This document shows positions 8,389 through 16,382 of a stretch of 64,000 nucleotides of DNA, one piece after another (the stretch's first letter is position 1; each line of letters starts with the position of its first letter). The DNA comes from Bradyrhizobium sp. SSBR45G (lineage in GTDB: Bacteria > Pseudomonadota > Alphaproteobacteria > Rhizobiales > Xanthobacteraceae). Position numbers and translations under genes: made by a program. The stretch is taken from contig NZ_BSCT01000011.1 in the NCBI RefSeq assembly GCF_030159255.1, forward strand, positions 112,102-176,101, written 5' to 3'. The notes under the pieces were generated by a model. It worked only from the letters and a program-made list of their open reading frames with translations, did not search any database and was not told the origin of the DNA.

Positions 8389-9080
8389 TTATTCATTGCG
8401 CTCCGACACATCACATCCCCGGCTTGTCGTCCCCGCGCCGCCAGCGCCTCGATCAGATGCGGCCGGCGCTCGTCGATCCATTCGACGCACTCCTCGGGAA
8501 TGGCACGAATGCCCTCGTCGACCATCGGCGTCAGCGGACGGGGGACCCACGCGAGGACATAGCTGGTGGTCGGCGCTTGGCGGATCAGACGACGCGGCGT
8601 GGAGCGTCGCGCATCCGATAGATGGTGAGCGATCTCCGTGACGCTGCAGAGCTTGGCCACAAGGCCTCCAGCTTTTCGACGATGGGGGTCGTGTAGGCCC
8701 AATCCTGCGACCGCACAGCAACTTTCCCTCCTCACCCTGAGGAGCCCACCACAAGCGGGCGTCTCGAAGGGCGAGGCCTAGCTGGGGCCCCATGGTTCGA
8801 GACGCGCCGCGAGCGACGACCTTACCTTGAATTGGCAGAGTTGGCGCGTCGCTCCTCACCATGAGGGTGGGGTTCCGAGACAGTCGCTGCAGGTTGGTCA
8901 TCAGCAACGTGCTCATGGAGAGGGTCGAGAGCCGAGGCGGCACTGCACACCGGACCATGAACACGCCAAGAGGCGCGTTCATGGAGAGGGTTATGCGCAG
9001 AGGGAGCGTTGCGCGTCGGCAAGGCGAGCTTTCGGGTGGAGAGGCATGCGCGCGGAAATCGGAGCTTCGCTGTGCCGTCG
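8389..9080. other. Gene-poor stretch of about 0.7 kb with repeat and possible gene remnant
   Basis: No intact gene is supported. The part from 8389 to about 8700 reads on the minus strand as protein-like fragments split between two frames (for example PMVDEGIRAIPEECVEWIDE in one and IVEKLEALWPSSAASRRS in another). This may be a decayed gene of unknown kind. From 8727 to about 8871 it holds a copy of a palindromic repeat family. From 8871 to 9080 nothing further was recognised. Confidence 0.4.
8727..8871. repeat. Palindromic repeat family 'ctcctcaccctgagga'
   Basis: Begins ctcctcaccctgaggagccc and contains gggcgtctcgaagggcgagg. It continues ccatggttcgagacgcgc and ends with gctcctcaccatgagg. 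The same block order occurs at 19861-19996 and 26075-26187, with a fragment near 14000-14070. These are short non-coding dispersed repeats able to fold as hairpins. Confidence 0.7.
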
Positions 9081-9082
9081 CA

Positions 9083-10138
9083 TCACCCCATCGCGCCCTG
9101 CGGCCGCAACCGCAGCACCGCCGCCGGCAGATTGGCCGTCAGCCACTCCGCAATCACCTTCTGCTTCCGGTGATACGCCAGCCCCACCCCGACCACCCCT
9201 ACTCCGATCAGCGACAGTGCGAAGGGGAACAGCAGCGAGTCCTTGAAGACGACGTCGGCGAGGTGGCCGAGATACATGGTGATGCCGATGGTGCCGAACA
9301 CGGCGTAGGCGCGGCGGACGATGAGGACGGCGATCAGCAGCAGGCCGACGTTGAGCAGGCAGTAGATCGCTTTGCCCAGCTCGGTCGCGCCGTCGGTGGC
9401 CGTGATGCCGCCCCAGAAGGCCATGAGGCCGAACAGGTGCAGCCAGAAGCCGAGGTCGCGGCGGTCGCTGGTGGTGTCGACGATCCAGGCGAGGCTGAGG
9501 ATGCCGAGGCCGAACCAGATCGACACCACGCGGCGCATCTCCCAGTCGATGTGGCTGACGTTGAAGATCCAGGGCGTCAGGTCCATCGACATGAACCACA
9601 GCGCGACCGAGATGATCGCGACGATGAACGGCACGCGATAGAAGCGCAGCGCGACGCTGCCTGCCGCGATCGTGGCAATCTCCATGAACAGCCAGCTGCC
9701 CTTGATCCAGACGTAGAAGTCATGGACCGTGCCGGGCTTGCCGAACTTGCCCCACCAGCCGAGCTCGTCCTGGACGCCGTAGACGGCGAGCGGCGCCATC
9801 GAGACGGCGATCGCGATCAGCAGGCCGCCGGGGACGCGGAGGTCACGGCGCCAGAGATGGTTGCCGGCGAGGCCGAACGCCAGGGCATAGGCGAGCGCGC
9901 ACGCGGTCAGCGCGCGGCCGCCCATCTGCGAGAACGCCACCGTCGAGAACAGGCCCATGGCGCCGATCACGATCAAGGCGCCCGCGTACCAGAGCAGATG
10001 CGCGGCATCGAACTTCGCGCGCGGCGCGGCGCCGGATGCGGCGCGCTGGTGGAGATAGGCCAGCAGCCGCTGGAGGTCGTCTGGACCGATGGCGCCGGCC
10101 CCGGCGGCGGCGCGGAGGTCGTGGTCGGAATAGGACAT
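9083..10138 (-). CDS. Multi-pass membrane protein, DUF2157-like, unknown function
   Basis: A 351-residue protein. An N-terminal cytoplasmic part of about 50 residues (MSYSDHDLRAAAGAGAIGPD, LQRLLAYLHQR) precedes about ten hydrophobic helices, starting at AHLLWYAGALIVIGAMGLF. Helix 1 with its preceding helical region resembles the DUF2157 membrane family. The start at MSYSDHD is preferred over an ATG three codons upstream. Two TetR-type palindromes lie 120-160 bp upstream of the start, suggesting repression by a TetR-family protein. No such regulator is encoded nearby. Function and ligand are unknown. Confidence 0.7.
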   Translation of the reverse strand: MSYSDHDLRAAAGAGAIGPDDLQRLLAYLHQRAASGAAPRAKFDAAHLLWYAGALIVIGAMGLFSTVAFSQMGGRALTACALAYALAFGLAGNHLWRRDLRVPGGLLIAIAVSMAPLAVYGVQDELGWWGKFGKPGTVHDFYVWIKGSWLFMEIATIAAGSVALRFYRVPFIVAIISVALWFMSMDLTPWIFNVSHIDWEMRRVVSIWFGLGILSLAWIVDTTSDRRDLGFWLHLFGLMAFWGGITATDGATELGKAIYCLLNVGLLLIAVLIVRRAYAVFGTIGITMYLGHLADVVFKDSLLFPFALSLIGVGVVGVGLAYHRKQKVIAEWLTANLPAAVLRLRPQGAMG

Positions 10139-10260
10139 GGTGGTCACCCTCTGTGATCCGCGGCGGCGACGGCATGCACAGGCTGATCGCGCGAACGCCT
10201 ACCGGCGTCACGCGTCGGGAGCGGTGCCGACGGGGCGGATATGGGTGAGTGTAGCTGAAT

Positions 10261-10298
10261 TTGAGCAACGTTCAATAAATAATTTGAGCAACGCTCAA
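10261..10298. promoter_or_regulatory. Tandem TetR-type operator palindromes
   Basis: Two 15-base palindromes, ttgagcaacgttcaa (10261-10275) and ttgagcaacgctcaa (10284-10298), lie 23 bp centre to centre in an A/T-rich patch. The second has perfect TTGAGC/GCTCAA arms around aac. Paired palindromes of this length and spacing are characteristic of TetR/AcrR operators. They lie upstream of the leftward multi-pass membrane protein gene; no gene reads rightward from here. Confidence 0.6.
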
Positions 10299-10351
10299 TT
10301 TTAACCTGGACTGAGCCTAACGTTGCGCTCACGCGAGCGTCCATTCGCTCC

Positions 10352-10507
10352 GGTGTCGTCCCGGGCAGGCCGTGACGCGCTTAGCGCGGCGCGGACCCGG
10401 GACCCATACGCCGCAGCGGATGTGGCTTGGCGAGCTCCAACTGCGAGCCTGCCCCGAACGTCTCCCTGTGGTTATGGATCCCCCGCGTTCGCCGGGATGA
10501 CGGCGGT
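10352..10507 (-). repeat. Dispersed repeat, inverted copy of the 6211-6362 element
   Basis: Carries the blocks of the 6211-6362 repeat in reverse-complement order: tgtcgtcccgggcaggccgt at the left end, gggacccatacgccgcagcgg in the middle, and gttcgccgggatgacggcgg at the right end. It lies just downstream of the DUF3297 gene and may end that operon's transcript. Non-coding. Confidence 0.75.
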
Positions 10508-10534
10508 GGGTGTGGTGTACCGCGCGCCGCGCCC

Positions 10535-10783
10535 TCAATCCTTGAAATACGGCTCCACCGGGCCGTGCACCTTGATGGTCAGCGGGTTGCCGTGGCGGTC
10601 CTTGGCGGTGCCGGCGGTGACGCGGATCCAGCCTTCGCTGATGCAATATTCTTCGACATTGGTCTTCTCGGCGCCCTTGAAGCGGATGCCGACGTCGCGC
10701 GACAGGATCGCCTCGTTGTAATAGGGGCTCTTCGGATCGACCGACAGGCGGTCCGGGAATGCAGGGGTATCGTTGTCGCTCAC
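10535..10783 (-). CDS. DUF3297 family protein
   Basis: An 82-residue protein. The start is a GTG at 10783 (VSDNDTPAFPDRLSVDPKSP); it overlaps the stop codon of the glutathione peroxidase gene, which supports translational coupling. The sequence PDRLSVDPKSPYYNEAILSR, with IRFKGAEKTNVEEYCISEGW and ending in DRHGNPLTIKVHGPVEPYF, is the DUF3297 pattern. This small conserved family occurs in many proteobacteria and has no assigned role. Position after a peroxidase and an amidase suggests, but does not show, a link to stress or detoxification. Confidence 0.88.
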   Translation of the reverse strand: MSDNDTPAFPDRLSVDPKSPYYNEAILSRDVGIRFKGAEKTNVEEYCISEGWIRVTAGTAKDRHGNPLTIKVHGPVEPYFKD

Positions 10784-11256
10784 AGCAGTGCCTCGATCTC
10801 TTTGCGCAAAGCCTCGGGCGTGGTGGTCGGCGCATGGCGCGACACCACGTTCCCATCGCGATCGACCAGGAATTTGGTGAAATTCCATTTGATCGCCGAG
10901 CCCAGCAGGCCCGTCTTCTCGCCCTTCAGGAACTTGTACAGCGGATGCGCGTCCGCGCCGTTGACGTCGATCTTCGCGAACAGCGGGAAGGTGACATCGT
11001 ACTTCGTGGAGCAGAACGCGCCGATCTCCTCCGCCGTGCCGGGCTCCTGGGCGCCGAACTGGTTACAGGGAAATCCGAGCACGGCAAAGCCCCGCGACGC
11101 GAACTCGCGTTGCAGGGCCTCCAGGCCCCGGTATTGCGGCGTGAACCCGCAGGCACTGGCGGTATTGACGATCAGCAGCACCTGCCCCGCGTACCGCTTC
11201 AGCGACACCTCCTCGCCGGTCAGCGAGGTCGCGGCGAAATCGTAGATGCTGGCCAT
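10780..11256 (-). CDS. Glutathione peroxidase-like thiol peroxidase
   Basis: A 158-residue enzyme starting MASIYDFAATSLTGEEVSLK. The peroxidatic cysteine is Cys36 in NTASACGFTPQ, where animal enzymes have selenocysteine. The second motif LGFPCNQFGAQEPGT (about 60-74) supplies the catalytic Gln and a possible resolving Cys64, and KWNFTKFLVDRDG near residue 125-138 supplies the conserved Trp/Asn. Bacterial enzymes of this type reduce organic and hydrogen peroxide, usually with thioredoxin rather than glutathione. It lies 2 bp after the amidase gene and overlaps the DUF3297 gene, so the three form an operon. Confidence 0.93.
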   Translation of the reverse strand: MASIYDFAATSLTGEEVSLKRYAGQVLLIVNTASACGFTPQYRGLEALQREFASRGFAVLGFPCNQFGAQEPGTAEEIGAFCSTKYDVTFPLFAKIDVNGADAHPLYKFLKGEKTGLLGSAIKWNFTKFLVDRDGNVVSRHAPTTTPEALRKEIEALL

Positions 11257-11258
11257 GC

Positions 11259-12653
11259 TCACTCCCGAACCGGATCGATCGGCGACGGCGGCGTGCCGCC
11301 GGCCTCGATCGCCTCGCCGGCGGCGAGGCACAAATCCTCGCGAAACCGCTGGCCGACCAGCTGGACGCCGACGGGCACGCGGCCGACCATGCCGGTCGAG
11401 ACCACAAGACCCGGCAGGCCGAAGAACGGGATCGCGATCTGCGTCAGTTGGGCGTGCCAGACCTGCTGGAAGGACTCCTCGTCCTTGCGGTCGAGCTGGT
11501 CGGCGAACGGCAGCATGCCGGAGACCGGCAGCAGCAGCAGCGGATGCTGCTCCATGAACAGCAGCCACTGCCGGGTCAGCGCGGCGCGGCGCGCCAGCGT
11601 CGCCGAGAGGTCGAACGGGTGCACCTTGTCGCGGACGCCGCGCAGGCAGGCGAGCGCGCCGGGATCGCCCTCCTTCTCCGCCGCCGCAAGCTGGGCCTCG
11701 TAGCCATCGCCAAGCCACAGCCGCGTCTGCAGCAGCGCGGCCTCCTGCAGCGGCGGCGTGTCGGTGATTTCTTCGACCGTCCAGCCGGCGGCTTCGAGGC
11801 GCCTGGCGGCATCGCGCAGCGCGGCGACGACCTCCGGCACCGGGTTCAGGCCATCCGGGTTGACGCACAGCGTGACGCGCTTCGGCAGCTCCGGGCCTTC
11901 GAGCGGCACCGGCATCCACCAGACGTCACGGACGTCGCGCGCCGACATCGCGGCGAGCGCGATCCTGACGTCGTTGATGGTGCGGGCGAGCGGGCCCGAG
12001 ACGGCGCTGATCTGCGGGCCGATCGGGCGCTCGGGGAGACAGGTGTTGAAGGCGGGGATGCGGCCGACCGTCGGGCGCAGGCCGTGGATGCCGCAGGCAT
12101 AGGCCGGGTAGCGCACGGAGCCGGCGATATCGGTGCCGTGGCCGATATGGCCGATGCCGGCGGCGGTCGCCGCGCCAGCGCCGCCGGAGGAGCCGCCGGG
12201 CGTGATGCCGGGGTCGCGCGGGTTCCTGGTATGGCCGTGGATGAGGTTGCTGGTGAACCAGCGATACGACACCGCCGGGGTGTTGGTGCGGCCGAGCAGC
12301 ACCGCGCCGGCCTTGACGAAGTTGTTCACCACCGGATTGTGCGCCGAGGCGATGGCGTCCTTCTGCAGGTTCAGCCCGTTGGTGGTGGCGAAGCCCGTCT
12401 GGTCGACATTGACCTTGATGGTGACGGGCACGCCAGCCAGCGGCCCGGGGTCCTCCCCGCGCGCCAACGCCGCGTCGATCGCGTCCGCCTGCTTGAGCAC
12501 GTCCTCGGGACGATGGTCGATCACCGCATTGATCGCGGGATTGACCGCATCGAGCCGGCCCAGCGCCGCCTTGGCGGCGTCGCGGGCGGAGACCTGTTTC
12601 GACTTGATGAGGGCAGCGAGGTCGGCAGCCGGCAGGCGCCAGAGATCGGTCAT
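11259..12653 (-). CDS. Amidase (amidase-signature family)
   Basis: A 464-residue amidase-signature hydrolase. The Lys-Ser-Ser triad is visible: Lys80 in VTIKVNVD, the Gly-Ser-rich motif PGGSSGGAGAA (152-162) with the cis-Ser, and nucleophile Ser179 in HGTDIAGSVRYPA. The usual GTDxGGSIR motif has Ala in place of the first Gly, a small departure. Family members hydrolyse amides such as indoleacetamide, fatty amides or aryl amides, or act in GatCAB; the substrate here is open. No GatB/GatC genes are nearby, so it is probably a free-standing amidase. It is the first gene of a three-gene leftward operon with glutathione peroxidase. Confidence 0.9.
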   Translation of the reverse strand: MTDLWRLPAADLAALIKSKQVSARDAAKAALGRLDAVNPAINAVIDHRPEDVLKQADAIDAALARGEDPGPLAGVPVTIKVNVDQTGFATTNGLNLQKDAIASAHNPVVNNFVKAGAVLLGRTNTPAVSYRWFTSNLIHGHTRNPRDPGITPGGSSGGAGAATAAGIGHIGHGTDIAGSVRYPAYACGIHGLRPTVGRIPAFNTCLPERPIGPQISAVSGPLARTINDVRIALAAMSARDVRDVWWMPVPLEGPELPKRVTLCVNPDGLNPVPEVVAALRDAARRLEAAGWTVEEITDTPPLQEAALLQTRLWLGDGYEAQLAAAEKEGDPGALACLRGVRDKVHPFDLSATLARRAALTRQWLLFMEQHPLLLLPVSGMLPFADQLDRKDEESFQQVWHAQLTQIAIPFFGLPGLVVSTGMVGRVPVGVQLVGQRFREDLCLAAGEAIEAGGTPPSPIDPVRE

Positions 12654-12884
12654 GGAGAGCTCCGTGGTGGCACCGCGTTCTTAGCGCGGTGGGCGGCATC
12701 GAGAAAGCCGTGCAAAACGAGGTGCCCCATGCAGCGTCGCGTTGCAGCGCGGCATTTGCCTCAGAACCCCACGCGACGCCGATCAATACCCGTCCTGCAT
12801 CGATCGATCCGGAATCAGGCTTGGTCAAGCTTCACAATCGACTTTAAGACCTGCAGCAAGCAGATCAAAAAAGGAGGAAACCAG

Positions 12885-13991
12885 ATGATCAGATCGGGCA
12901 CCACCATGGCCGCAACACTCGTCTTCGCCGCGGTCGCGGCAACGCTGGCGCCGCGCGCGGGCCTTGCAGAGACCTACGCCTATGTCGGCAATGCCGACAG
13001 CAACGACATCAGCGTTTTTAAGTTCGATGCGGCGACCGGCGACATGACCCCGGTGCAGACCGCGGCCTTCGTCGGCGTCGAGAAGCCGGGCTCGTCGACC
13101 CCGCTCGCGGTCAGCCCGGACAAGAAGGTTCTGATCGCCGGCGTGCGCTCGCAGCCGTTCCAGGCGGAGAGCTTCGCGATCGATGCCAAGACCGGCCAGC
13201 TCACGCATGCCGGCAACGGCCCGCTCGCCGACAGCATGGCCAACATCGCCTTCGACCGCACCGGCAAGGTGCTGTTCAGCGCCTCCTATGGCGGCAACAA
13301 GGTGGCGGTGAATCCGGTCCAGGCCAATGGCGTGGTCGGCGCGCCGGGCCAGGTCATCCCGACCGGGCTGAACGCCCATGCCTTCCTGCCCGCGCCCGAC
13401 AACCGCTTCGTGTTCGCGACCAATCTCGGCTCCGACCAGGTGCTCGGCTTCGCCTTCGATGCCGCCACGGGCACGCTGACCGCCAAGGACGCGCTGACGG
13501 TGAAGACGCCGGAGAAGTCAGGTCCGCGCCACTTCATCTTCCACCCGAACGGCAAGTTCATCTATCTCCTGCACGAGCTCAACGCCGATCTCGCGGTCTA
13601 CGCCTATGACGCCGACAAGGGCACATGGACCGAGCAGCAGCGCACCACCACCCTGCCCGCAGGATTCAGCGGCAAGCCCTGGGCGGCCGATATTCATGCC
13701 ACGCCGGATGGCCAGTTCCTGTACGCCTCCGAGCGCGGCTCGCACACGATTGCGGCCTTCAAGGTCGATGCGGCCAGCGGACGCCTGACCCTGATCGGCA
13801 GCGTGCCGACCGAGACGCAGCCGCGCGGCTTCAACATCGATCCCACAGGGCGCTATCTCGCCGCCGTGGGCGAGGTGTCGAACGGCATGACGGTGTATCG
13901 CATCGATGCGGCCAGCGGCGCGCTGGAGAAGCTGAAGTCCACCACGGTCGGCAAGAAGCCGAACTGGGTGGAGTTCGTCAGCCTGCCGTGA
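12885..13991 (+). CDS. Exported beta-propeller lactonase-family protein
   Basis: A 368-residue protein with a Sec signal (MIRSGTTMAATLVFAAVAAT, cleavage after AGLA near residue 27). The start is fixed by a strong Shine-Dalgarno aaggagga at 12871-12878, seven bases before the ATG. The mature part is a seven-bladed propeller of the PF10282 type. Repeated blades read YVGNADSNDISVFKFDAATG, FATNLGSDQVLGFAFDAATG, YLLHELNADLAVYAYDADKG and YASERGSHTIAAFKVDAASG. Cytoplasmic relatives are 6-phosphogluconolactonases (E. coli Pgl), but an exported copy is unlikely to do that job. A separate sugar-phosphate lactonase is encoded at 39583-40833. It is probably a periplasmic lactonase or binding protein of unknown substrate. 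Confidence 0.85.
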   Translation: MIRSGTTMAATLVFAAVAATLAPRAGLAETYAYVGNADSNDISVFKFDAATGDMTPVQTAAFVGVEKPGSSTPLAVSPDKKVLIAGVRSQPFQAESFAIDAKTGQLTHAGNGPLADSMANIAFDRTGKVLFSASYGGNKVAVNPVQANGVVGAPGQVIPTGLNAHAFLPAPDNRFVFATNLGSDQVLGFAFDAATGTLTAKDALTVKTPEKSGPRHFIFHPNGKFIYLLHELNADLAVYAYDADKGTWTEQQRTTTLPAGFSGKPWAADIHATPDGQFLYASERGSHTIAAFKVDAASGRLTLIGSVPTETQPRGFNIDPTGRYLAAVGEVSNGMTVYRIDAASGALEKLKSTTVGKKPNWVEFVSLP

Positions 13992-13999
13992 ATGGCAGG

Positions 14000-14070
14000 T
14001 TTTGTGGGGCGGCACTGCCGATGCGGCGAGCCGCCCGCCTCTGGCGGGCACCTCAGGATGAGGACGGGAG
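14000..14070. repeat. Fragment of a palindromic intergenic repeat
   Basis: Contains gcggcgagccgcccgcctct followed by ggcgggcacctcaggatgag, matching part of the repeat family at 8727-8871 and 19861-19996. It lies between the lactonase and the haemoglobin gene and could end the upstream transcript. Confidence 0.5.
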
Positions 14071-14116
14071 GCGCAGCGCATTTTCATCAGCGCTGCGCGT
14101 GCCTATATACACTGCC

Positions 14117-14551
14117 ATGAACAGCCCTGCCGCTCAGCCCAACCGCCATCCGCTTGCGGTTCAACATCCGGACCTCGACGACGCCGCCATTCGCCGGCTG
14201 GTCGAAACCTTCTACGGCCGCGCCCGCGAGGACGATCTGATCGGGCCGATCTTCAACCGCACCGTCGACGACTGGGACGAGCACATCGAACGGATCAGCG
14301 ATTTCTGGTCGTCGATGTTGCTGAAGACGGGCCGCTATGGCGGGGCGCCGATGCGCCCGCATCTTCTGCTCGGGCTCGAGGGCGCGCATTTCGATCGCTG
14401 GCTGCAGCTGCTCGAGGCCACGGCGCGCGATCTGTTCCCCGAGGGGCTCGCCGCGCTCTTCATCGTCCGCGCCCGGCGGATCGCCGACAGTTTCGAGATG
14501 GGACTCGCCAGCACGCGGGGCGACATCGTCCGCCCCCGTCATTCGCTCTGA
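14117..14551 (+). CDS. Group III truncated haemoglobin
   Basis: A 144-residue haem protein starting MNSPAAQPNRHPLAVQHPDL. Group III features are visible: LVETFYGRAREDDLIGPIFN (helices B-C), DDWDEHIERISDFWSSMLL (E helix region), TGRYGGAPMRPHLLLG, whose His is a candidate proximal haem ligand, and HFDRWLQLLEATARDLF (G helix). Truncated haemoglobins of this group bind O2 and NO and are linked to nitrosative or microaerobic stress; the exact role is not settled. It is a single gene, convergent with the DUF6894 gene 57 bp away. Confidence 0.9.
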   Translation: MNSPAAQPNRHPLAVQHPDLDDAAIRRLVETFYGRAREDDLIGPIFNRTVDDWDEHIERISDFWSSMLLKTGRYGGAPMRPHLLLGLEGAHFDRWLQLLEATARDLFPEGLAALFIVRARRIADSFEMGLASTRGDIVRPRHSL

Positions 14552-14608
14552 CCTGCGCGCCACAGCAGGGCCAACCCAGCGCCGGCGTTCGCCGAGCGGC
14601 GCCCCGGC

Positions 14609-14866
14609 TCAGTGCCGCGTCATCGACTGCGCGTGCATCGTGAAGATCGCCTCCGAGAACGGGAACTCGAGCACGATCTCGCCCTCCTCGTCGGTGACCT
14701 CGATGACCGCCGTCATCAGCGCCGCATTGCCACCTTCCGTGCGCAGCAATTCCTTGATCATGTCGCGCGCCACTTCCCAGGCGCGATCAGGGTTGCGCAG
14801 CACTTCGCCGTCGGTGTCGGAGACCAGTTCTTCGCCGATCCGTGTGTTGAAGAAATATCTAGGCAT
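14609..14866 (-). CDS. DUF6894 family protein
   Basis: An 85-residue protein starting MPRYFFNTRIGEELVSDTDG. The MPRYFF(N)T opening, the D-x-D/E-G pattern near residue 20, a central helix (PDRAWEVARDMIKELLRTEG) and the strand ending VLEFPFSEAIFT are the family pattern. This family is abundant in Bradyrhizobium and Methylobacterium, and its function is unknown. It is transcribed alone, away from pqqA, with a 303-bp gap upstream. Confidence 0.85.
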   Translation of the reverse strand: MPRYFFNTRIGEELVSDTDGEVLRNPDRAWEVARDMIKELLRTEGGNAALMTAVIEVTDEEGEIVLEFPFSEAIFTMHAQSMTRH

Positions 14867-15169
14867 CGTCAGTTTCCAATGGGGTCACACGCTGGGATTT
14901 GGAAGTCTCGAACGTCTCACAACTGCTTTATCCAACCCGTCTCGCCTGAAGCTATGGGCGGAACAGGACAGCGTTGCGAAGCCATCGATCACGAATCCGT
15001 TGTTTTCGCGGCTCAATCCGTCGAAAACTGCAGCAATTCGCGCCTGCGACTTCGCATTGCAATAAGCAGGCCTGAGAAGCTCAAACAAAAAGATTCCACT
15101 GGCGAACTTTTCGTAGCACGGTAGTTTAATGGTGAGGACGATAACCGTCCCGTTTCGAAGGAGAGGACA
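14867..15169. promoter_or_regulatory. Divergent 303-bp region upstream of pqqA and the DUF6894 gene
   Basis: Holds the promoters for both divergent genes; no protein gene is supported. Close to pqqA there is a strong Shine-Dalgarno (gaaggagagg, 15158-15167) ending a few bases before the ATG. Part of the region is A/T richer than the surrounding coding DNA, as promoters are. No known operator was recognised. Confidence 0.5.
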
Positions 15170-15250
15170 ATGGCCTGGAAAGCACCCAAGATTGTTGAAG
15201 TGCCGGTTGGCATGGAAATCAACATGTACGCCTGCGCGGCCCGCAAATAA
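15170..15250 (+). CDS. pqqA: PQQ precursor peptide PqqA
   Basis: A 26-codon gene starting MAWKAPKIVEVPVGMEINMY and ending ACAARK. It is the ribosomal substrate of pyrroloquinoline quinone synthesis. Glu16 and Tyr20 in EINMY are spaced as Glu-x3-Tyr; in known PqqA these two side chains are cross-linked by PqqE and become the cofactor. A strong ribosome site (gaaggagagg) precedes it. It is followed by two possible stem-loops and then pqqB, so pqqA may be made in excess over the enzymes. Confidence 0.95.
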   Translation: MAWKAPKIVEVPVGMEINMYACAARK

Positions 15251-15261
15251 TTCGCGGGTGT

Positions 15262-15358
15262 GACGTCCAGGTCCCGCCCGATCCGGACGTCGAGGCTTGA
15301 GGGTGGGCGCCAGCGATCGCGTATGCCAGCCCGTGCGCAGGTCCGATGTCCCACCCTC
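15262..15358 (+). terminator. Stem-loops between pqqA and pqqB (possible attenuator)
   Basis: Two inverted repeats lie in the 202-bp gap: gacgtcc (15262-15268) with ggacgtc (15285-15291), and gagggtggg (15299-15307) with cccaccctc (15350-15358). Neither is followed by a clear U-run. In other PQQ clusters a structure between pqqA and pqqB partly ends transcription, giving more pqqA than pqqB-E message. The same role is inferred here. Confidence 0.45.
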
Positions 15359-15452
15359 GTCACCTTCTGACCTGCCGGTCGTCCTGACCGCCGGTCATTC
15401 CTGCCGTCGGTAATCGCGTGCGCCATCACAGCTGACTTCCAGGAGACGGCTC

Positions 15453-16382
15453 ATGCTTCGCATCGTCGTCCTGGGCGCCGCCGCGGGCGGTGGAGTTCCG
15501 CAGTGGAATTGCGGCTGTGCCGTCTGTCGTGCCGCCCGCACGGATCATCCGGACATCTGCAACAGCCAGGCCTCGGTCGCCGTCAGCGCCGATGGCGCCA
15601 ACTGGTTCCTGATCAACGCGTCGCCCGACCTGCGGCAGCAGGTTGTCAGCACGCCGCAGCTGCATCCGAAGCCCGGCGCCTTGCGCCACAGTCCGATCGC
15701 CGGCGTGATCCTGACCAATGGCGAGATCGATGCGATCACCGGGCTATTGTCGATGCGCGAGAGTTCGCCCTTTTCGATCTACGCCCACCCCAAAGTGCTT
15801 GCGATCCTGCGGTCGAACAACATCTTCGATGTGCTGAAGGACGAGACCGTCAAGCGCCTGCCGATCGAGATCGATGCGCCGTTCCGGCCGCAGCTGCAGG
15901 ACGGCCGGCCTTCGGGCCTGGAGATCACGGCCTTCGCGGTGTCCGGCACCAGCGCCTGGTATCTGCGCGACAAGCAGCATCCCGGTGGCAGCTCGTCGAC
16001 CGGCGATACGCTGGGGCTGAAGATTACCGATCTCGAAGGCGGCCAATATGGCTACGTCATCGCCGCCTGTGCCGGCGTCGACGACGCCTTGAGAACGAGA
16101 TTGAAAGGCGCGCCGCTGGTGCTGTTCGACGGCACGGTGTGGCGCGACGACGAGATGATCCAGGCCGGACTCGGCAACAAGACCGGGCAGAGCATGGGAC
16201 ATATCGCGATGTCCGGAGAAAGCGGCGCGATCAAGCGGCTGGCGGACCTCGGGATCGGCAGGAAGATTTTCCTGCACATCAACAACTCCAATCCGGCGTG
16301 GCTGCACGCCTCACCCGAGCGGCAAACGTTGGAACGCGAGGGATGGGAAATCCCCGCTGAAGGGATGGAGATCGTACTGTGA
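15453..16382 (+). CDS. pqqB: PQQ biosynthesis protein PqqB
   Basis: A 309-residue protein of the metallo-beta-lactamase fold, starting MLRIVVLGAAAGGGVPQWNC. The Cys-containing segment GGGVPQWNCGCAVCRAAR (residues 12-29) is the PqqB signature. FLINASPDLRQQV, LTNGEIDAITGLLSMRE and YAHPKVLAILRSN follow as in the family. PqqB is reported to hydroxylate or oxidise an intermediate after the PqqE cross-link and peptide release. It lacks the full HxHxDH zinc site of active lactamases, as is normal for PqqB. The stop overlaps the GTG start of pqqC. Confidence 0.96.
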   Translation: MLRIVVLGAAAGGGVPQWNCGCAVCRAARTDHPDICNSQASVAVSADGANWFLINASPDLRQQVVSTPQLHPKPGALRHSPIAGVILTNGEIDAITGLLSMRESSPFSIYAHPKVLAILRSNNIFDVLKDETVKRLPIEIDAPFRPQLQDGRPSGLEITAFAVSGTSAWYLRDKQHPGGSSSTGDTLGLKITDLEGGQYGYVIAACAGVDDALRTRLKGAPLVLFDGTVWRDDEMIQAGLGNKTGQSMGHIAMSGESGAIKRLADLGIGRKIFLHINNSNPAWLHASPERQTLEREGWEIPAEGMEIVL

